Assembly (NCBI RefSeq): GCF_029625905.1
Contig: NZ_JARTLM010000004.1
Span: forward strand, 151,713-215,712
Reading direction: 5' to 3'
Source: Hydrogenovibrio sp. 3SP14C1
Lineage (GTDB): Bacteria > Pseudomonadota > Gammaproteobacteria > Thiomicrospirales > Thiomicrospiraceae
Length of the DNA: 64,000 bases
Under the pieces are notes generated by a model. That model saw only the letters and a program-made list of their open reading frames with translations. It did no database searches and was not told the origin of the DNA. A program made the translations under genes and the position numbers. Positions 26,061-36,167 of the stretch are shown in pieces. Within the stretch, counting starts at the first letter, position 1. Every line of letters begins with the position of its first letter.

Positions 26061-26975
26061 ATGATAACCAACCAGCAAACCTTATTGACCTTGTCCATTA
26101 AACCCTTGCTCGTCAGCTTTATCGGCTTGCTGTTAACGGTATCGAATGCATACGCCTCCATTCCTGTCCCAACGACAGAGCCGAACGGAGTGATTCAAGG
26201 GTTTTGTCAAGACTTGTCAAAAAAGCTCCGCACCGTTCAGTATCAAAAATGTTTAGCATTAGGGTTAAATGAAAGTCATCTCTATCAAAGCACTGAAAGT
26301 CGTCCTTTAACATATCGCGAAGTGTTACCTTCTGCTTCCATGCCACCAAAGGGTCGCATTTTATTTATCGGCGGCATTCATGGAGACGAATATGCCGCCA
26401 TTAGCTTGACCTATCTTTGGTTACAAACCTTACTAGATCAAGGCACTGAAACAGGATATCACTGGTTGTTTTTACCCTTAGCCAACCCAGATGGTTTATT
26501 TCAAACCCCTGCCACTCGTCCAAACGCTAATTCAGTGGATTTAAACCGTAATTTTCCTTCGCCTGATTGGGATGAATTGGCTTTACGAACCTGGAAAAAC
26601 CACTACCATAAAAACAAGCGCCGCTACCCTGGACCATTTGCTAATAGCGAACCTGAAACACAGTGGCTGGTTGAGCTGATTGAACGTTTTAAACCGAATG
26701 CGATTATTTCAATCCATGCCCCTTATGGATTATTAGATTATGACGGGCCAGAACACGCACAACCTAATAAAATAGGGCATTTAAAACATCGTGCTTTGGG
26801 GACATATCCAGGCTCTTTAGGGCGCTATGCTGGGGAACACTTAAACATTCCCGTGTTAACGCTTGAGCTGAAGTCAGCTGGCAGAATGCCGAAAGATTCC
26901 GAGATTAAATATATGCTACAAGATTTGGAAGATTGGGTCGCTGAAAAGATTCAACAAAATGATTGGGATTTATAA
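26061..26975 (+). CDS. M14-family zinc carboxypeptidase, MpaA-like, exported
   Basis: About 304 residues. An N-terminal signal peptide (PLLVSFIGLLLTVSNAYA) precedes an M14 fold with zinc ligands in GIHGDEYAA (His and Glu) and SIHAP (His), substrate-binding Arg in NRNFP and the catalytic Glu in LTLELKSAG. Murein peptide amidase MpaA cleaves gamma-D-glutamyl-diaminopimelate bonds and is cytoplasmic in E. coli, so an exported relative could act on periplasmic muropeptides. The ATG at 26061 gives a signal peptide of normal length; an in-frame ATG at 25971 adds 30 residues. Neither has a clear ribosome binding site. Confidence 0.75.
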   Translation: MITNQQTLLTLSIKPLLVSFIGLLLTVSNAYASIPVPTTEPNGVIQGFCQDLSKKLRTVQYQKCLALGLNESHLYQSTESRPLTYREVLPSASMPPKGRILFIGGIHGDEYAAISLTYLWLQTLLDQGTETGYHWLFLPLANPDGLFQTPATRPNANSVDLNRNFPSPDWDELALRTWKNHYHKNKRRYPGPFANSEPETQWLVELIERFKPNAIISIHAPYGLLDYDGPEHAQPNKIGHLKHRALGTYPGSLGRYAGEHLNIPVLTLELKSAGRMPKDSEIKYMLQDLEDWVAEKIQQNDWDL

Positions 26976-27038
26976 AAGACTGGGCCAGAAAGCATTCGAC
27001 CCCATTATCTAAAAACGATCCTTCCGAAACAGGCTAAT

Positions 27039-28163
27039 TTAGGATATATGTGGGCCAACTTTTGATTTCTGCAAGGCCTCATACACCATTTGCCACCCAC
27101 TGGCACCTTGTCGCTGCCAATATTGCTCAACAAGCTTGCCACCTTCAACCGGAAAACTTACATAATAAACACCCTGCTCTCCAGGGTAAGCATAGACACT
27201 CACTCGAGACCAATCTACTTGATAATTTTGCTGTGACCGTAACCATTGGTTAATTTGGGACAATACTTGTTGCTTATCTTCATAATTACGATCAATCAAA
27301 CTACGTTGTGCACTCTGAGCAATAATCACAGGCGTGGCATGAGATAAACGGTATTGATAAATCAAAGTTTGCATTGCGGGATTATTTAACACCACGCAGC
27401 CTCGACTTGCCAAAGGCGGACGGCTATAAGTACTTCTAGGCGTGCCATGCAACCAGATCCCAGACCCAGTTCGACCTTTTTGCTTATCCCAACTGTTTGG
27501 ATAATTTAAGGTTAAAGCGGCAACCCCATATAGCTCAGGCAATTTCGAATCTGAAAGTTCTTTTTCAATTTTATAAATACCAACGGGTGTTTTTAAATCC
27601 CCTCGTACTTGTTTTCCTGCACCTTTCTGTCCGATTGAAACATAATAGTTCGCGACTTCTTCATACCCATTTTCATTTTTTTGATACAGATACAGCCGAT
27701 GGGCTGCAGAATCAACAATCACAAGGAAGGGCTCTTGACTGGTCTTAAGAACATACTGCGCCAATAACGCATCCCAATCGCCACGTGATCGTTCAAGATC
27801 CGTCTTACGCTGCCAACGCACCTTAGCCTCTGACAGCAACGCTTCCGACTTGCGTGCATGCGCAGTTCTTTTCTGCGTAACCCATTCCGACTTGCCCGCT
27901 TTAATAGCGTATAAATCGGCTTTCATCAACTGAGCCAGTTGATACTTCGGCATATTTTTAGCCAAATCCTGCATATCATAAAAAGCTTCGTTAAATGCTA
28001 AGTTTTTAATCGCATTCAGTCCAGTAATCAATTTTTTTTCCGGCAGAGAAACAAAGTCTTCCGCCAAACTTGCAGACCAAGGCAGACAAAAGAATACCAA
28101 CGCTAAAAACGACCAGGCCTGGTCATTTTTTTTCTTACTGCATCGCTGCAATAGTCTATTCAT
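27039..28163 (-). CDS. L,D-transpeptidase (YkuD domain)
   Basis: A 374-residue exported protein. A signal peptide follows an unusually long basic N-region, where the CCAGGCCTGG copy encodes Lys-Lys-Asn-Asp-Gln-Ala-Trp-Ser. The N-terminal half is helical; the YkuD domain (about residues 145-285) has LVIVDSAAHRLYLY at its start and the catalytic HGTPRSTYSRPPLASRGC motif with the active-site Cys. L,D-transpeptidases form 3-3 crosslinks in peptidoglycan or attach proteins to it. It overlaps the upstream Cds6-like gene by 8 bases, so the pair is co-expressed. A C-terminal NTF2-like/Cds6-type domain appears to be present (residues 300-374). Confidence 0.88.
   Translation of the reverse strand: MNRLLQRCSKKKNDQAWSFLALVFFCLPWSASLAEDFVSLPEKKLITGLNAIKNLAFNEAFYDMQDLAKNMPKYQLAQLMKADLYAIKAGKSEWVTQKRTAHARKSEALLSEAKVRWQRKTDLERSRGDWDALLAQYVLKTSQEPFLVIVDSAAHRLYLYQKNENGYEEVANYYVSIGQKGAGKQVRGDLKTPVGIYKIEKELSDSKLPELYGVAALTLNYPNSWDKQKGRTGSGIWLHGTPRSTYSRPPLASRGCVVLNNPAMQTLIYQYRLSHATPVIIAQSAQRSLIDRNYEDKQQVLSQINQWLRSQQNYQVDWSRVSVYAYPGEQGVYYVSFPVEGGKLVEQYWQRQGASGWQMVYEALQKSKVGPHIS
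28113..28122. repeat. CCAGGCCTGG palindrome, copy 6
   Basis: Lies in the signal-peptide coding region of the L,D-transpeptidase gene, in the context AAAAAC-GA-core-TC-ATTTTTTTT; core plus two bases each side is a perfect 14-base palindrome. Confidence 0.88.
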
Positions 28164-28971
28164 AAATCACATCTTCCTGAACAATTTTCCAAGTGTTATC
28201 TTGTTTTTGCCAAACCAGCTTCTTACGAACCTTATCTTTAAAGGTATTCGATTCATAAGCCTGCCAAAAGGTCACTTGGATTGTATTCGGCGTTAACGGA
28301 ACAACCTGTACTTTATCTAACTGTATTTTAATATAACTCGGGCGCTTCAAACTGCCTTTTCGACTGTTGGCCCACGACTGATGCGTTTTATAACCTTCAG
28401 GTGTATAAGTTGAAACATAAAACCCTAAATAAGCGGACGTATTTTGACTTGCCCACGTTGCACGCCAACGCTCTACCAAATCCGCCACTGTTTGCATATG
28501 ACGTTCAACTAACTTTAATTGAGACCTTTCTGGAGTTTTCAAGTCACTACTGGCGCTTAAAACCCATTGCCCTTTCGGCAAATTAATCTCAGTTTTATCA
28601 AACACCGATTGATAAGCCAGCTGAGCTTGATAAGCATAAATCTGATTTAAATTTTCGCGTAACGATGCAATTCTTGGATCGCCGTCCAACGCCGACTCTA
28701 ACACTTGTTGTGCTTTTCTATACTGTTGTTTTTTGATATAGGCGACCGCAAGGTTATTACTGACCGCTAAATCTTGTGGATAGGATTTCAACATTGATTT
28801 TAAAATCGAAATAGCTTCATCCATATCCCCTGTTTGAGAGGCTTTTGCGGCTTGTTCAAATTGTTCTTGATAAGTATCGTTGTCTGCTGCCCAAACACTT
28901 GTACTTGCTGTAAGCGGTAGTAGCAATGTCACTGCTAATACGATTAAACTCGATGTTTTTTGCACGCTCAT
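28156..28971 (-). CDS. Exported TPR protein with Cds6-type C-terminal domain
   Basis: A 271-residue protein with a signal peptide (cleavage near SVWA-ADND), TPR repeats over about residues 32-115 (DEAISILKSMLKSYPQDLAVSNNLAVAYI) and a C-terminal NTF2-like/Cds6-type domain from about residue 155 (VERWRATWASQNTSAYLGFYVSTY). Cds6-type domains typically accompany L,D-transpeptidases. It is the first gene of a two-gene unit with the transpeptidase, so it may help position that enzyme at the cell wall. Confidence 0.75.
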   Translation of the reverse strand: MSVQKTSSLIVLAVTLLLPLTASTSVWAADNDTYQEQFEQAAKASQTGDMDEAISILKSMLKSYPQDLAVSNNLAVAYIKKQQYRKAQQVLESALDGDPRIASLRENLNQIYAYQAQLAYQSVFDKTEINLPKGQWVLSASSDLKTPERSQLKLVERHMQTVADLVERWRATWASQNTSAYLGFYVSTYTPEGYKTHQSWANSRKGSLKRPSYIKIQLDKVQVVPLTPNTIQVTFWQAYESNTFKDKVRKKLVWQKQDNTWKIVQEDVIYE

Positions 28972-29120
28972 TTAATTCTTTTCAATCCTGTTTCTTCGTT
29001 TACCCGCTTCAGACGAGTGTGTTAGAACAACTTTATACATTTTCACAATAACACACCTTTTAAATCAACCACTTATTATAAGAGGTTCAGCATGCACTTT
29101 AATCTAAAAACCAATCTATT

Positions 29121-31157
29121 TTAACGCAAATCACCCACACCAACCATAGAACTTTTTAACCCTTTTAGATCATCACGCAATTTTGCGGCCAATTCAAAGT
29201 CTAAATCCTTTGCGGCTTGATACATTTGCTTTTCTATTCGCTTGATTTCAGAGGCTAATTGCGCCGGTGTCATACGCTGCATCTCACGCTGAGAATAGCC
29301 GCCTTCAGTCTCTGCTGCTTTCAGTTTTGCAGCTGAAGCACCCGGCTTCGGCGCATAAGGTGAATCTTCTAAAATATCCGTTATTTTTTTATTCAATTTC
29401 TGCGGCGTAATGCCTTTTTCTGTATTGTGCTCTATTTGTTTTGCACGGCGTCTTTCTGTCTCATCAATCGCTTTCTGCATTGACTTGGTAATTTTATCGG
29501 CATACAGAATGGCTTTGCCTGCCACGTTTCTAGCGGCACGGCCAATGGTCTGAATCAACGAACGATCAGAGCGCAAAAACCCTTCTTTATCAGCATCTAA
29601 AATTGCGACTAACGACACTTCTGGAATATCCAACCCTTCTCTAAGCAAGTTGATCCCCACCAACACATCAAATTCGCCCAATCGCAGATCACGGATGATT
29701 TCGATGCGCTCAACAGTATCAATATCGGAGTGCAAATAACGGACTCGCACATTGTGTTCTTCGAGATACTCAGTCAAATTCTCTGCCATCCGCTTGGTTA
29801 AGGTCGTCACCAAAACACGTTCTTTCTTATCAGCGCGCAATCCGATCTCTCCGAGTAGATCATCCACTTGAGTAAGTGCTGGGCGAACCTCTAAAACGGG
29901 GTCTAACAATCCTGTTGGACGAACCACTTGCTCGACAATTTTAGACTGGTGCTCTGCCTCATAATTTCCGGGTGTGGCTGACACAAAAATAGTCTGCGGC
30001 ATAATTTTTTCAAATTCGTCAAACCGCATTGGACGGTTATCCATTGCAGAAGGCAACCGGAAGCCGAAAGTGACCAGATTTTCTTTACGAGAACGATCCC
30101 CTTTATACATCCCGCCAATCTGAGGAATGGTCACGTGACTTTCATCAATAAACATCAATGCGTTTTTAGGTAAATAATCCAGTAAGGTCGGAGGCGGTTC
30201 GCCAGAAGCTCTACCAGAAAGATAACGAGAGTAATTTTCTATCCCGGAACAATACCCTAGCTCAGACATCATCTCAATATCCAAACGCGTCCGCTCTTCC
30301 AAGCGTTGGGCTTCAACCAATTTATTTTGGCTGCGCAACTCTTCTAAACGACTGACCAATTCAACTTTTACCTGTTCAATCGTTTGCAATACGCGTTCTT
30401 TCGGGGTCACATAATGCGACTTTGGATACACCGTAATTCGAGTTGGGCGAGTTAACACCTCTCCCGTTAACGGGTCAAACCAAGCTAACGAGTCAACCTC
30501 ATCATCAAAAAGTTCAATACGAATCGCATATTCCTCAGCTTCCGCAGGAAAAACATCAATCACATCCCCTCGCACCCGAAAACAGCCTCGCCACAGCTCG
30601 ACATCATTACGAGTGTATTGCATCGTGGTTAATTTCTGCAGAACATCACGCTGTGTAATCGTATCACCCAAACGTAACTGCAAAATCATCTTCAAATACT
30701 GATCGGGATCCCCCAGTCCGTAAATCGCAGAAACCGTTGCAATTAAGACCACATCCTTTCGTTCCATCAAAGCTTTAGTGGCAGACAGTCGCAATTGCTC
30801 GATCTGTTCATTGACAGATGAATCCTTGGAGATATACGTATCTGAAGCCGGAACGTAGGCTTCCGGCTGATAATAATCATAGTAAGAGACAAAATATTCC
30901 ACAGCGTTATGCGGGAAGAAACTTTTCATTTCGCCATAAAGCTGTGCCGCCAACGTTTTGTTATGCGCCAGGATAATGGTAGGTCTTTGCACACTGGCGA
31001 TCACGTTTGCCATGGTAAAGGTCTTACCAGACCCAGTCACCCCGAGTAAGGTTTGAAAAGCTTCACCGTCTTCTAAGCCCTCTACCAATTGCTCAATGGC
31101 AACAGGTTGGTCACCTGCGGGCTGATACTGAGAGACGATTTCAAATTTTTTTGCCAT
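29121..31157 (-). CDS. uvrB: Excinuclease ABC subunit B
   Basis: A 678-residue UvrB. Visible elements are Walker [11 protein letters not shown] near residue 40, the beta-hairpin region [12 protein letters not shown] (about 92-103), helicase motifs DESHV and QTIGRAARN, and the C-terminal UVR motif [22 protein letters not shown] that binds UvrC. It loads onto damaged DNA with UvrA and directs incision by UvrC. It has no clear LexA box upstream by eye. It is monocistronic. Confidence 0.97.
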   Translation of the reverse strand: MAKKFEIVSQYQPAGDQPVAIEQLVEGLEDGEAFQTLLGVTGSGKTFTMANVIASVQRPTIILAHNKTLAAQLYGEMKSFFPHNAVEYFVSYYDYYQPEAYVPASDTYISKDSSVNEQIEQLRLSATKALMERKDVVLIATVSAIYGLGDPDQYLKMILQLRLGDTITQRDVLQKLTTMQYTRNDVELWRGCFRVRGDVIDVFPAEAEEYAIRIELFDDEVDSLAWFDPLTGEVLTRPTRITVYPKSHYVTPKERVLQTIEQVKVELVSRLEELRSQNKLVEAQRLEERTRLDIEMMSELGYCSGIENYSRYLSGRASGEPPPTLLDYLPKNALMFIDESHVTIPQIGGMYKGDRSRKENLVTFGFRLPSAMDNRPMRFDEFEKIMPQTIFVSATPGNYEAEHQSKIVEQVVRPTGLLDPVLEVRPALTQVDDLLGEIGLRADKKERVLVTTLTKRMAENLTEYLEEHNVRVRYLHSDIDTVERIEIIRDLRLGEFDVLVGINLLREGLDIPEVSLVAILDADKEGFLRSDRSLIQTIGRAARNVAGKAILYADKITKSMQKAIDETERRRAKQIEHNTEKGITPQKLNKKITDILEDSPYAPKPGASAAKLKAAETEGGYSQREMQRMTPAQLASEIKRIEKQMYQAAKDLDFELAAKLRDDLKGLKSSMVGVGDLR

Positions 31158-31437
31158 AGTAACGTGTTTCTAACCCTTATAAATGCTGCGAAAAACATAC
31201 ATTTGTCTTTGAAAATCAATACTTGTGCTAATTATGCCTACTTATTTGACGTTTTGCGCCAAAGTTACCGAATTTTCTCTTAAAAAAAAGCCCATTTGGT
31301 TGTAAAATAACTGAAACATTTTACCTGAGAGCTGAACAGAACAAAACCGTGTATTTCGTGAAGTAATAACTCTATTTCACTGTTCATACACAATTAAACT
31401 GTGAAGCAATCCAAAACATGAATGAGACCCTTACATT

Positions 31438-32622
31438 ATGTCCAGATTGTCTAATCGCGTTAATCGAGTAAAACCCTCTCTGACTTTAGTCATCTCTGCC
31501 AAAGCGGCAGAGCTGAAAAGAGCCGGGAAAGATATCATCAGCTTAGGTGCGGGCGAGCCTGATTTCGATACTCCAGATCACATTAAAGCGGCGGGTATCA
31601 GCGCAATTCAAAATGGTCAAACGCGCTATACACCTGTTGATGGGACACCCGAATTAAAAGAAGCGGTTATTGCAAAATTCAAACGCGACAATAATCTCAC
31701 TTACGGTATGGACCAAATATTGGTCTCATCAGGTGGTAAACAAAGTTTCTACAACTTGTGCCAAGGGCTATTAAACGAAGGTGATGAAGTGGTCATCCCT
31801 GCCCCGTACTGGGTTTCTTACCCTGACATGGCACTTTTGGCAGGCGGCGAGCCAATCATCATCGAAGCCGATATTCAGCAGGGCTTTAAAATCACGCCAC
31901 AGCAATTAGAATCGGCCATCACCCCTAAAACCAAAATGGTGGTGATTAACAGTCCGTCTAACCCGACTGGAGCAGTTTACACTGCGGATGAGCTTAAAGC
32001 ATTAGGCGAGGTCTTAAAGCAATACCCAGAAATCGTTATTGCATCAGATGACATGTATGAACACATCCTGCTGAACGACATCCCTTTCACTAATATTCTA
32101 GAAGTCTGCCCAGAGCTAACCGATAGAACCGTCGTCATGAATGGTGTTTCTAAAGCCTACTCTATGACCGGCTGGCGCATTGGATATGCAGGCGGCCCTA
32201 AAGACCTTATCGCTGCCATGCGTAAAGTTCAGTCTCAAAGCACGTCAAATCCATGTTCAATTTCACAAGCGGCATCCACTGAAGCCCTTAATGGTCCACA
32301 GGAATGCATCCAGACCATGTTGACAGAATTTAAAAAACGCCATGCCTTTGTGGTGGAACGCATCAACGAAATCCCGGGATTCAAATGCATTCCTGCCGCT
32401 GGCGCTTTCTATGCCTTTATGGATGTAAAAGACGCGATGAAGCAAAAAGGCTATAAAACGGATGCTGATTTTGCGACCGCGATTTTGGAAGAGGTTGATG
32501 TGGCGGCGGTACCAGGTTCTGGTTTTGGTGCCGAAGGTCACTTGCGTATTTCATTCGCAACCAGCATGGTCAACTTAATTAATGCGTTGGATCGCATTGA
32601 CAGTTTCATGCAGGACGCTTAA
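31438..32622 (+). CDS. Class I pyridoxal-phosphate aminotransferase (aspartate type)
   Basis: A 394-residue fold-type I aminotransferase of the Igamma/AspC-like branch. Motifs include SLGAGEPDFDTPDHIK near the start, NSPSNPTGAVY in the cofactor region, ASDDMYEHI, and the PLP-binding lysine in VSKAYSMTGWRIGYAGG (about residue 238). Aspartate:2-oxoglutarate transamination is the best guess; alanine or other substrates are possible. It is followed by a strong terminator built on a CCAGGCCTGG copy. Confidence 0.9.
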   Translation: MSRLSNRVNRVKPSLTLVISAKAAELKRAGKDIISLGAGEPDFDTPDHIKAAGISAIQNGQTRYTPVDGTPELKEAVIAKFKRDNNLTYGMDQILVSSGGKQSFYNLCQGLLNEGDEVVIPAPYWVSYPDMALLAGGEPIIIEADIQQGFKITPQQLESAITPKTKMVVINSPSNPTGAVYTADELKALGEVLKQYPEIVIASDDMYEHILLNDIPFTNILEVCPELTDRTVVMNGVSKAYSMTGWRIGYAGGPKDLIAAMRKVQSQSTSNPCSISQAASTEALNGPQECIQTMLTEFKKRHAFVVERINEIPGFKCIPAAGAFYAFMDVKDAMKQKGYKTDADFATAILEEVDVAAVPGSGFGAEGHLRISFATSMVNLINALDRIDSFMQDA

Positions 32623-32640
32623 TTTTCGACTTTTCCTTAA

Positions 32641-32663
32641 AAACCGCCAGGCCTGGCGGTTTT
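32641..32663 (+). terminator. Rho-independent terminator built on CCAGGCCTGG, copy 7
   Basis: A perfect palindrome with the core at 32647-32656 and arms AAACCG/CGGTTT folds as a hairpin with GGCC at the tip, followed by a T-run. It is 18 bases after the aminotransferase stop codon. The palindrome has no true spacer between its arms, so the loop must open four core bases. Confidence 0.85.
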
Positions 32664-32695
32664 TTTATGTCAACTAAATGCCCAAAAGGCATTTA

Positions 32696-33244
32696 TCAAA
32701 TGTGTTTTAAATGCTGCAATGTCAACATTAAAGCCGCATAAGCACGACCTTCTGAAAACTCTGGATGCGCCAACAACGCTGGCCAATCTTTAACCGGCCA
32801 GTGCACAACTTCTAGAGGTTCAGGTTCATCGCCCTCTGCTTCGCTAGGAGACAAATCTGTCGCCAAAACCAAATGTGTTTGATGAGACATATAGCCTGCG
32901 GCGAGGGTCACGGAATCCATTAAAACAATTTCGGCCGGTAACAACCCAATTTCCTCTTGGCTTTCGCGAAGCACAGTTTGCTCCCAAGTCTCCCCTGGAT
33001 CAATCTTGCCCTTTGGAAACCCTAGTTCATAGCGTTCAACCCCTGCCGCATATTCTCGAATCAGCACCAAGCAGTCATCCATAATCGGTACAATTAAAAC
33101 AGCACCATGGACAGAGCTCACTAATCGTTCAAATTGAACTTGTGTATCATTTCCATAGACAATATCCAAGCCTTCCACGGTAAAAATACGCGTGTTAGCC
33201 AGTTCTTTTTTCGTTAGAATAACGGGCGTTTTTTTCTTTTTCAT
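32696..33244 (-). CDS. nudE: ADP-compounds hydrolase NudE (Nudix)
   Basis: A protein of about 182 residues with a complete Nudix box, GKIDPGETWEQTVLRE followed by SQEEIGLL. NudE hydrolyses ADP-ribose, AP3A and NADH-type substrates. I start at ATG 33244 (MKKKKTPV), since the upstream in-frame region would run into the divergent yrfG start. The nudE/yrfG pair is adjacent and divergent in E. coli too, which supports both names. Confidence 0.88.
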   Translation of the reverse strand: MKKKKTPVILTKKELANTRIFTVEGLDIVYGNDTQVQFERLVSSVHGAVLIVPIMDDCLVLIREYAAGVERYELGFPKGKIDPGETWEQTVLRESQEEIGLLPAEIVLMDSVTLAAGYMSHQTHLVLATDLSPSEAEGDEPEPLEVVHWPVKDWPALLAHPEFSEGRAYAALMLTLQHLKHI

Positions 33245-33274
33245 AAAAAGAATAATACGAAAATAGGAGTCAAA

Positions 33275-33955
33275 ATGCGAATTAATCCCACCCCACAAGG
33301 CCTAGAAATTCCATGGCAAGACATTGAAACAGTGCTATTAGATATGGACGGCACCTTACTAGACCTGCATTTTGACTGGCATTTTTGGATGGAATACGTT
33401 CCACAAATGTACGCAAAACAAAATCATATTGCGCTAGAAGAAGCCAACAAAATCATCAGAGCTAAAATTCATTCGCAACAAGGCACTCTAAATTGGTACT
33501 GTTTGGATTACTGGACAGAACAACTCGATTTACCGATTACCGAACTTAAACATGAATTGAAACACATGATCCAAGCACACCCTGAAGTGATTACGTTTTT
33601 ACAACGTTTACGAACTTTAGGCAAAGACGTTGTTATGGTGACGAATGCCCACCGAGACAGCTTGGCGATCAAGCTGGAAATGACCGAAATTGGTAATTAT
33701 TTCGATGAAATGATTTCCTCACATGACTTTGGTATGCCGAAAGAAAATGAAGCGTTATGGCAAGAAATTGAAAATAAGTTTGGATATAACCCAACCACAA
33801 CGTTGCTAATTGATGATAATTTACAGGCTTTACAATCCGCTTCGGATTATGGAATCCGTTATCAATTGGCTGCCGTGCATGTCAGCCCCAAGATGGAAAA
33901 AATTGATCCTAAGGGCTTTCCGAGCTTTGAAAACTTTAACGAAATCATGCCTTAA
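33275..33955 (+). CDS. yrfG: HAD-family GMP/IMP nucleotidase YrfG
   Basis: A 226-residue HAD phosphatase with DMDGTLLDLHFDWHFWMEYVP at the start, motif II in VMVTNAHRDS, and motif III/IV KENEALW...LLIDDNLQAL. E. coli YrfG dephosphorylates purine nucleotides. A GGAG ribosome binding site precedes the ATG. The divergent neighbour nudE is the usual partner. Confidence 0.87.
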   Translation: MRINPTPQGLEIPWQDIETVLLDMDGTLLDLHFDWHFWMEYVPQMYAKQNHIALEEANKIIRAKIHSQQGTLNWYCLDYWTEQLDLPITELKHELKHMIQAHPEVITFLQRLRTLGKDVVMVTNAHRDSLAIKLEMTEIGNYFDEMISSHDFGMPKENEALWQEIENKFGYNPTTTLLIDDNLQALQSASDYGIRYQLAAVHVSPKMEKIDPKGFPSFENFNEIMP

Positions 33956-33959
33956 TAAG

Positions 33960-34595
33960 TTATGATTTAGAGGTCAACACAAACACACTCTCCGTCGTTT
34001 GAACTCCTTTTCGCTCAAAGATCTCCGAGTCAATTTTTTCGATATCGAACATGTCTCCAAATAAGTCTTTGACCTCTGATTCAGACACCGCAAATGGCGG
34101 TCCTGATTGCAAAGATTGATCATAATCCATCGCAATCAAAAAAATAGGCACGTCCGGTGCCAAAATGGTTTTCAAATGCATGGCATATTGCTGACGCATT
34201 TTCAAAGGCAATGCAACCAAAGCAGCTCGATCATAAACCGCCTTAACGGACGCACAATCTTCTGCCGATAAATCAAAGAAATCACCGCAAAGCAAAGTCA
34301 TGTCTTCTACTTCATAACCAGAAAAAAGGGGATGCTGTATGGAAGTTGCCTGCAGATTATGCTCAGATAAAAATGCTTGCAGCGCCGGTTTGTTTAACTC
34401 CACACCCAAAACGGCATGACCTTGTTGTGATAACCAGAGCATATCCAACGATTTGCCACACAAAGGCACTAAGACTTGCTCGTGACCTTCTAAGTTTAAT
34501 TTTTCCCAATACGTTGCTAAAAAGGCATTCACATTTGACTGATGAAATCCAACTCGTCCACTGCGCCACATTTGATGCCAAAAATCTGCTTCCAT
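33960..34595 (-). CDS. tpm: Thiopurine S-methyltransferase-like protein
   Basis: About 211 residues beginning at ATG 34595, which has AAGGA upstream; the family-typical start is EADFWHQMWRSGRVGFHQ. It includes VLVPLCGKSLDMLWLSQQGHAVLGVEL as the SAM-binding region. Bacterial Tpm methylates thiol and tellurite/selenite substrates in some species. It is divergent from the thioredoxin-like gene and convergent with yrfG. Confidence 0.85.
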   Translation of the reverse strand: MEADFWHQMWRSGRVGFHQSNVNAFLATYWEKLNLEGHEQVLVPLCGKSLDMLWLSQQGHAVLGVELNKPALQAFLSEHNLQATSIQHPLFSGYEVEDMTLLCGDFFDLSAEDCASVKAVYDRAALVALPLKMRQQYAMHLKTILAPDVPIFLIAMDYDQSLQSGPPFAVSESEVKDLFGDMFDIEKIDSEIFERKGVQTTESVFVLTSKS

Positions 34596-34672
34596 ACCCC
34601 ATCCTTTGTTATGATTTGCGCTAAAGATACTGTTTCCCAGTACAAAATTCAAAAAATGAGTTATTTATTTAC

Positions 34673-35239
34673 ATGAAAAAACCGTCTTCAACACCGCCGC
34701 CTTCTCAAAAAGAGGATTCAGAAACGAATGCACCATTGCCTTACTTACAGCGCAACTGGGTCAAAAACCTGCTCACAGCCGTTTTCTTTATCGCCCTGTA
34801 TCTTGCCATTCGCCCTTTTATGCAAGGAGATGTCGCTGAAGGTGTCGCCCCGACACTGCAAACCGAATCCATTACTGGAAAGGCCATTCATTTAAAAGAT
34901 TATCAAGGAAAACCAGTGATGGTTCACTTTTGGGCAACCTGGTGCCCGATTTGTGAGTTTGAGCGCGATGGCATCGAAGCCATCGCTAAAGATTACGCAG
35001 TCATTAACATTGCCACTCAATCCAACGATGATGAAGGTTTGTTAACGTATGCCAATGTTCATAATATGAATGCCGACATCATCGTTAATGATTTTGACGG
35101 AACCTTAATGAAACAGTTTGGCGCACGAGCCGTCCCCGCAACCTTTATTATCGGCCCCGAAGGGAAGATTGAGTTTGTTGAAGTCGGCTATTCCACTAGC
35201 TTAGGGTTAAAAGCCCGTCTCTGGTGGCTGAGTCAGTAG
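34673..35239 (+). CDS. TlpA/ScsD-type membrane thioredoxin
   Basis: A 188-residue protein: a proline-rich cytoplasmic start, one membrane helix (about residues 32-50), then a periplasmic thioredoxin fold with WCPIC at about residues 90-94 and the cis-Pro in AVPATFIIGPEG. It resembles ScsD/TlpA, thiol reductases or oxidases of the periplasm. It is 12 bases from the next gene. Confidence 0.82.
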   Translation: MKKPSSTPPPSQKEDSETNAPLPYLQRNWVKNLLTAVFFIALYLAIRPFMQGDVAEGVAPTLQTESITGKAIHLKDYQGKPVMVHFWATWCPICEFERDGIEAIAKDYAVINIATQSNDDEGLLTYANVHNMNADIIVNDFDGTLMKQFGARAVPATFIIGPEGKIEFVEVGYSTSLGLKARLWWLSQ

Positions 35240-35251
35240 TCTCGTTTTTCT

Positions 35252-35923
35252 ATGGCAAAACATCCCAACGGTTCCATAACGTATAGTGCACGTGATGAAT
35301 TTGGTTTAATCCAAGTTGTTGATAATGACATCACCCGAAGTCTCTATTTTGATTCTCTGGTAGAACAAAGCCGTTACTATTTCAACGCCCCTCTCACATT
35401 GGCGTTTGAGTATCAGGCTTGCTTGCTGGAAGATGCGTTAGAAAAGGCACATTCCTCTCGCGTTCAGTCTATTTTAATGCTGGGGTTAGGCGGCGGCAGC
35501 CTGGCAAGCCAACTGCATAGTGTTCTACCAAACTGCCAACAAACATTAGTTGAACTACGTGAAGCGGTCATTCAGATTGCCTATCGTTATTTTTATTTGC
35601 CAGAGACGCCTCAAATCGAGACCATTCAAGCAGATGCCCAAGCCTTTGTGCAACACTCCCCTCAACAATACAATCTGATTATTGTAGATTTGTATGACAA
35701 CGAAAGTATGCCTTGGGCCTTTACTGAAGAGGCATTTCTATCCCAATTACTCAGCCTAGTCTCTCCCTCTGGCCGAATTTTATTTAATTTATGGAAAAGC
35801 TCTCCCGAAAAGACCTTAGCCGTCCTGGAATTTTGGGACCAATGCTCTTATGCCAACATCAAAACCAGAGAAATCCAATCCAGTGGAAACATTATTCTTT
35901 GTGTAGACATGGTCAAACGTTAG
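35252..35923 (+). CDS. Spermidine-synthase-like methyltransferase-fold protein
   Basis: A 223-residue protein with the Rossmann glycine motif LMLGLGGGSLASQL, then VELREAVIQIAYRYF and a DLYDNESMPWAF segment, as in the spermidine/spermine synthase family. It lacks the longer N-terminal beta domain of true SpeE proteins. Substrate unknown; it could be an aminopropyl- or methyltransferase. Probably co-transcribed with the thioredoxin-like gene. Confidence 0.75.
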   Translation: MAKHPNGSITYSARDEFGLIQVVDNDITRSLYFDSLVEQSRYYFNAPLTLAFEYQACLLEDALEKAHSSRVQSILMLGLGGGSLASQLHSVLPNCQQTLVELREAVIQIAYRYFYLPETPQIETIQADAQAFVQHSPQQYNLIIVDLYDNESMPWAFTEEAFLSQLLSLVSPSGRILFNLWKSSPEKTLAVLEFWDQCSYANIKTREIQSSGNIILCVDMVKR

Positions 35924-36014
35924 AGACTAAAAAACCCATCCTGCCTTTTCTCAAAGCGAACTGATTAAATTGATTTCACTCGTTATATTGCAACCTCAGA
36001 AAATAACGATAAAA

Positions 36015-36031
36015 TACCCTGCTCCAGGGTA
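36015..36031. other. Strong hairpin upstream of uup
   Basis: TACCCTG-CTC-CAGGGTA, a perfect 7-base stem with a three-base loop, about 140 bases before uup. On the plus strand it lacks a T-run, so it is not a simple terminator; on the minus strand it is followed by TTTTA. Confidence 0.35.
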
Positions 36032-36167
36032 AAAGATGTCTCGGATACTTACGTGGTAAAATAACCGACGAATCCCTAGATAAAATTCTGCCCCAAACAG
36101 ACACTCACTAACCGTCAATTGAACGGCTTAGTCCAAATGAACCCTCAACCAAAAGATATCGAATTTT

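Noticed and set aside
31158-31437. LexA box search upstream of uvrB
   Set aside because: No CTGT-N8-ACAG match was seen by eye, so no SOS control is claimed.
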